Shown here piece by piece: positions 6,017 to 8,163 of a DNA stretch of 8,163 nucleotides. The stretch covers positions 1 through 8,163 of the forward strand of contig JAISRJ010000312.1 in NCBI GenBank assembly GCA_031273705.1. The letters are read 5' to 3'. Every line of letters begins with the position of its first letter. The first letter of the stretch is position 1. The notes under the pieces were generated by a model. The model saw only the letters and a program-made list of their open reading frames with translations, was not told the DNA's origin and ran no database searches. The stretch comes from Clostridiales bacterium. GTDB taxonomy: Bacteria > Bacillota > Clostridia > Lachnospirales > WQUN01. The position numbers were made by a program, and so were the translations under genes.

Positions 6017-7270
6017 ATGCTAAAGTCGTTTACCTTAAAGGAACGCAGTTGGATTTTTTATGATTGGGCGAACTCGGCTTATTCGTCCGTTATCACTGCT
6101 ACTATTCTGCCGGTGTTTTATAAGGGTCTCTCGTCGTCCGCCAATGTGCCCGATTACAAAGCGGATGCTTATCTGGGCTACACTCTTTCGATAGGCGCGC
6201 TTATTATTGCCATGCTGGCCCCTGTATTGGGCGCGGCCGCCAATTTTAAGGCTTTTAAAATGACCATGTTCAAGATTTTTATGTGTCTGGGCGTTGTAAG
6301 CACTGCTCTGCTGGCCATCTGCCCCGATTGGCAATGGCTGTTAATTGTGTATGCCATAACTATAATAGGATTTAATGGCAGTATGCTATTTTACGACGCG
6401 TTTTTGGTGGAAGTTACGACGGACGAGCGTATGGATAAGGTCTCGACGTATGGCTACGCTCTGGGTTATATAGGAGGCAGCACTATCCCGCTGATTATCG
6501 CCATAGCCTTGATTTTCTTCGGCGGCAGATTTGGAATAGACACATTACTGGCGACCAGAATTTCGTTTGTAATAACCGCTGTATGGTGGCTTGCGTTTTC
6601 ACTGCCCATGCTTCGCAACGTAACTCAGGATTATTATATAGAACGAGAGCCGCGCTGGATTCGAGCCAGCTTTAAAAATATTTCTTCGACACTGAGGAAC
6701 ATAACTAAATATAAAGCCATTTTTGTGTTCCTATTGGCTTACTTCTTTTACATTGACGGAGTACACACTATTATTGGCATAGCGACCTCGTTCGGCGATA
6801 CGGTTGGTATGGATAGCAACTCGATGATCGCTATACTGCTGGGTATTCAAATATTAGCTTTCCCGTTCGCTATACTATTCGGTATAGCCGCAAAAAAATT
6901 CAGCACCAGAGCTTTGATTCTATTTGGGATTATTGTATATTGCGTTATTTGCTTTGTGGGATATGCGCTGACGAATATAGGGCAGTTTATTTTTTTGGCT
7001 GTGTTGGTCGCCACTTCTCAAGGGGGTATTCAAGCGCTTTCGCGTTCTTACTTCGGCAGAATGATTCCCAAAGAAAAGGCTAATGAATTTTTTGGGTTCT
7101 ACGATATTTTTGGAAAGTTCGCCGCTATTATGGGTCCGATGCTTTTCTCATTGGGCGCGTCGATTAGCGGAGATTCGCGGTTTGGTGTACTAAGTATTCT
7201 TATTCTATTTATAATCGGTGGGGTATTATTCGTTTATTCGTGGAAATTTAAAGCGCCTGATAAGATATAA
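6017..7270 (+). CDS. UMF1/Atg22-family MFS transporter
   Basis: This is a 417-residue polytopic membrane protein of the UMF1 (Atg22-like) branch of the major facilitator superfamily. Yeast Atg22 exports amino acids from the vacuole; the substrate of bacterial members is mostly unknown, so none is claimed here. The family N-terminus WIFYDWANSAYSSVI (12-26) is present. So are the DGVHTIIGIA segment in the middle and the diagnostic C-terminal block GGIQALSRSYFGRMIP, followed by EFFGFYDIFGKFAAIMGPM. About twelve hydrophobic segments can be seen, arranged as two halves around a basic loop (REPRWIRASFK). ATG 6017 has a strong GGAGG 8 bases upstream. The gene is divergent from the phospholipase-like gene. 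I see no convincing plus-strand promoter in the shared gap and no clear intrinsic terminator after the stop. It is complete, with no frameshift. Confidence 0.93.
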   Translation: MLKSFTLKERSWIFYDWANSAYSSVITATILPVFYKGLSSSANVPDYKADAYLGYTLSIGALIIAMLAPVLGAAANFKAFKMTMFKIFMCLGVVSTALLAICPDWQWLLIVYAITIIGFNGSMLFYDAFLVEVTTDERMDKVSTYGYALGYIGGSTIPLIIAIALIFFGGRFGIDTLLATRISFVITAVWWLAFSLPMLRNVTQDYYIEREPRWIRASFKNISSTLRNITKYKAIFVFLLAYFFYIDGVHTIIGIATSFGDTVGMDSNSMIAILLGIQILAFPFAILFGIAAKKFSTRALILFGIIVYCVICFVGYALTNIGQFIFLAVLVATSQGGIQALSRSYFGRMIPKEKANEFFGFYDIFGKFAAIMGPMLFSLGASISGDSRFGVLSILILFIIGGVLFVYSWKFKAPDKI

Positions 7271-7280
7271 ATGCCAGACG

Positions 7281-7294
7281 TCGTAAATTTACGA
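7281..7294. promoter_or_regulatory. Perfect 14-bp palindrome upstream of spoIIE
   Basis: TCGTAAATTTACGA reads identically on both strands. It ends 3 bases before the -35-like TTGTAT at 7298. The right edge together with the next base gives TTACGAA (7289-7295), which matches 6 of 7 positions of the Bacillus 0A box TGNCGAA; the mirrored left half lacks the final matching base. It may be an activator or repressor site for spoIIE. This is a candidate only. Confidence 0.35.
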
Positions 7295-7297
7295 ACA

Positions 7298-7330
7298 TTG
7301 TATAAAAAAATTGCGGACAGAATCTATATT
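7298..7330 (+). promoter_or_regulatory. Candidate spoIIE promoter with 21-bp spacer
   Basis: TTGTAT (7298-7303) and TATATT (7325-7330) are separated by 21 bases. A spacer this long is poor for ordinary sigma-A promoters, but it is the known geometry of the Spo0A-activated spoIIE and spoIIG promoters of Bacillus subtilis. A perfect TATAAT at 7359-7364 is an alternative -10; it has no good -35 at 16-18 bases, only TTACAA at 21 bases (7332-7337). Either could serve, and neither is proven. Confidence 0.3.
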
Positions 7331-7417
7331 ATTACAAAAATTCATAGCCTCTTTTCATTATAATCAAATATAACGGTATTATAAATCGATATACATACGA
7401 TATCCCCCTATGGTCGG

Positions 7418-7443
7418 GCTATCGCTCGTAATCGCGCGATAGC
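7418..7443 (+). other. Stem-loop in the probable spoIIE leader
   Basis: GCTATCGC (7418-7425) and GCGATAGC (7436-7443) form a perfect 8-bp stem around a 10-base loop. It ends 37 bases before the spoIIE GTG and about 20 bases before its ribosome site. No T-run follows (next bases gcagggttct), so it is not a standard intrinsic terminator. It could be a structured leader or an operator. Confidence 0.5.
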
Positions 7444-7480
7444 GCGCAGGGTTCTATACTGCTGAAAGAGGATGTGCTGA

Positions 7481-8163
7481 GTGAGTTATACTTCTAAAAC
7501 CGCGTACCGGTCGCAAGGGCGCTATTTTTTTACACGACAAAACGCCGCGCGTCTTGCGGTAAGCGCGATGGGTTTTTTTATAGGGCGAACAATTCTATTT
7601 GAAATGATAAATCCCGTGGCGATAGGGTTTCTTTCGTCTCTGCTGGGGACGGGCGTTAGCTTTTATACTACCGCTGTACTGTTGCTGTTGGGCATCGGAA
7701 CAAAATTGGAGGGCATTTATCTAATCAGATATGTAATCTGTTTTGGGGTTTTAACCATCGTCAATATTCTGGTGAGGCAATTCCTCGTGCGCCAAAAAAG
7801 TCTATATTTTACCGGCTTCGCGCAGAGTATCATCGGTGCCGGATGCATTATGGCCGGTGGTCTGGTTGCTGCCTGGATTAACGATAGAAGCATGTATTTG
7901 GTGTCTATAGCTTTGATGGAGTCGGCGTTGGTTTTTTTTCTGGTCTTTGTCCTTAAAAGAGCGGCGCTGGTGTTGACCGGTCCCAAACGAAAACTTACCG
8001 TAAACAATGAGGAGCTAATCAGCCTGGCCATATTATTCGGCTGCATAATAGCCGGAGCTTCGGATATATATATTGGGGTTGTGTCGCTAAGATATTTTTT
8101 ATGCTTTTACTTTGTTTTGATGGCGGCTTATTTAAGCGACGCGGCGACGGCGGCTGCGGCGGG
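7481..8163 (+). CDS. spoIIE: Stage II sporulation protein E (SpoIIE), N-terminal membrane region, cut by window edge
   Basis: The first 227 codons of a polytopic membrane protein run off the right edge. SpoIIE is a PP2C-type phosphatase at the asymmetric septum that dephosphorylates SpoIIAA and so releases sigma-F in the forespore. Only the membrane part is visible. A basic cytoplasmic N-terminus of about 25 residues is followed by SAMGFFIGRTILFEMINPVA, matching the first SpoIIE helix (GRA...P pattern), then several hydrophobic segments. Near the edge is NNEELISLAILFGCIIAGAS, then VSLRYFLCFYFVLMAAYLSD, which corresponds to the conserved neEe-SLAIL...R stretch of the family. The phosphatase domain is beyond the window. 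GTG 7481 is chosen because an in-frame TGA immediately precedes it and GAAAGAGG lies 9 bases upstream; the next ATG, at codon 30, would cut the first helix. Identification rests on the membrane domain pattern alone. Confidence 0.83.
   Translation, partial: MSYTSKTAYRSQGRYFFTRQNAARLAVSAMGFFIGRTILFEMINPVAIGFLSSLLGTGVSFYTTAVLLLLGIGTKLEGIYLIRYVICFGVLTIVNILVRQFLVRQKSLYFTGFAQSIIGAGCIMAGGLVAAWINDRSMYLVSIALMESALVFFLVFVLKRAALVLTGPKRKLTVNNEELISLAILFGCIIAGASDIYIGVVSLRYFLCFYFVLMAAYLSDAATAAAA

Larger units (their letters stand above)
7271..7480 (+). other. Intergenic region upstream of spoIIE
   Basis: These 210 bases between the transporter stop and the spoIIE GTG hold no plausible gene. They contain a perfect 14-bp palindrome, two candidate promoters (7298-7330 and a TATAAT at 7359-7364) and a stem-loop at 7418-7443. 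The sequence is very AT-rich up to about 7400 and GC-richer afterwards. No tRNA cloverleaf is seen here, although tRNA genes flank spoIIE in Bacillus subtilis. No hairpin followed by a T-run ends the transporter transcript. Confidence 0.7.

Noticed and set aside
6035..6334. Minus-strand frame of 99 codons at the start of the transporter gene
   Set aside because: It is a shadow of the transporter reading frame; the composition is not protein-like and no motif is seen.
7418..7443. Rho-independent terminator of the transporter gene
   Set aside because: The stem is perfect but no T-run follows it, and it sits about 150 bases past the stop, close to spoIIE.
7717..8046. Minus-strand frame of 109 codons inside spoIIE
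   Set aside because: It is antisense to the SpoIIE membrane-domain frame, lacks recognisable motifs, and has no supporting ribosome site.

Overview
The window looks like chromosomal DNA from an endospore-forming member of the Clostridia (Firmicutes). The support is an mreBCD-PBP2 rod-elongation cluster of Gram-positive type, a D-Ala-D-Ala carboxypeptidase with a single C-terminal membrane anchor, strong GGAGG-type ribosome binding sites, AT-rich intergenic DNA, and the start of a gene matching the membrane part of SpoIIE. No species can be named from the sequence alone. Seven genes are present, two of them cut by the window edges. I see no tRNA, rRNA, IS element, CRISPR array or phage gene.

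Left block, minus strand (positions 5858 down to 1). Six co-oriented genes are read from right to left: a Zn-dependent phospholipase C-like protein, a serine D-Ala-D-Ala carboxypeptidase (PBP5/DacF type), mreB, mreC, mreD and the N-terminal part of the class B penicillin-binding protein PBP2 (mrdA/pbpA). The first two overlap by 14 bases. mreB and mreC are 3 bases apart, and mreC and mreD 30 bases apart. Candidate sigma-A promoters lie ahead of the phospholipase-like gene and ahead of mreB, so the block may be two transcription units with possible readthrough. MreB, MreC, MreD and PBP2 belong to the elongasome that builds the lateral cell wall. The carboxypeptidase trims stem pentapeptides outside the membrane, so most of the block concerns peptidoglycan growth and maturation. 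The phospholipase-like gene is the odd member.

Right block, plus strand (6017 to 8163). A 12-TM-type UMF1/Atg22-family transporter is divergent from the phospholipase-like gene. After 210 bases without a gene comes the 5' part of spoIIE, the membrane-bound phosphatase that activates sigma-F in the forespore. The 210-base gap holds a perfect 14-bp palindrome, two candidate promoters with unusually long spacers, and an 8-bp hairpin in the probable leader.

The genes themselves are ordinary for this group, and I found no clear new multi-gene system. The more unusual signals are small: nested tandem duplications between mreD and mrdA derived from the last codons of mreD, palindromes overlapping candidate promoters, and the translational linkage of the phospholipase-like gene with the carboxypeptidase.
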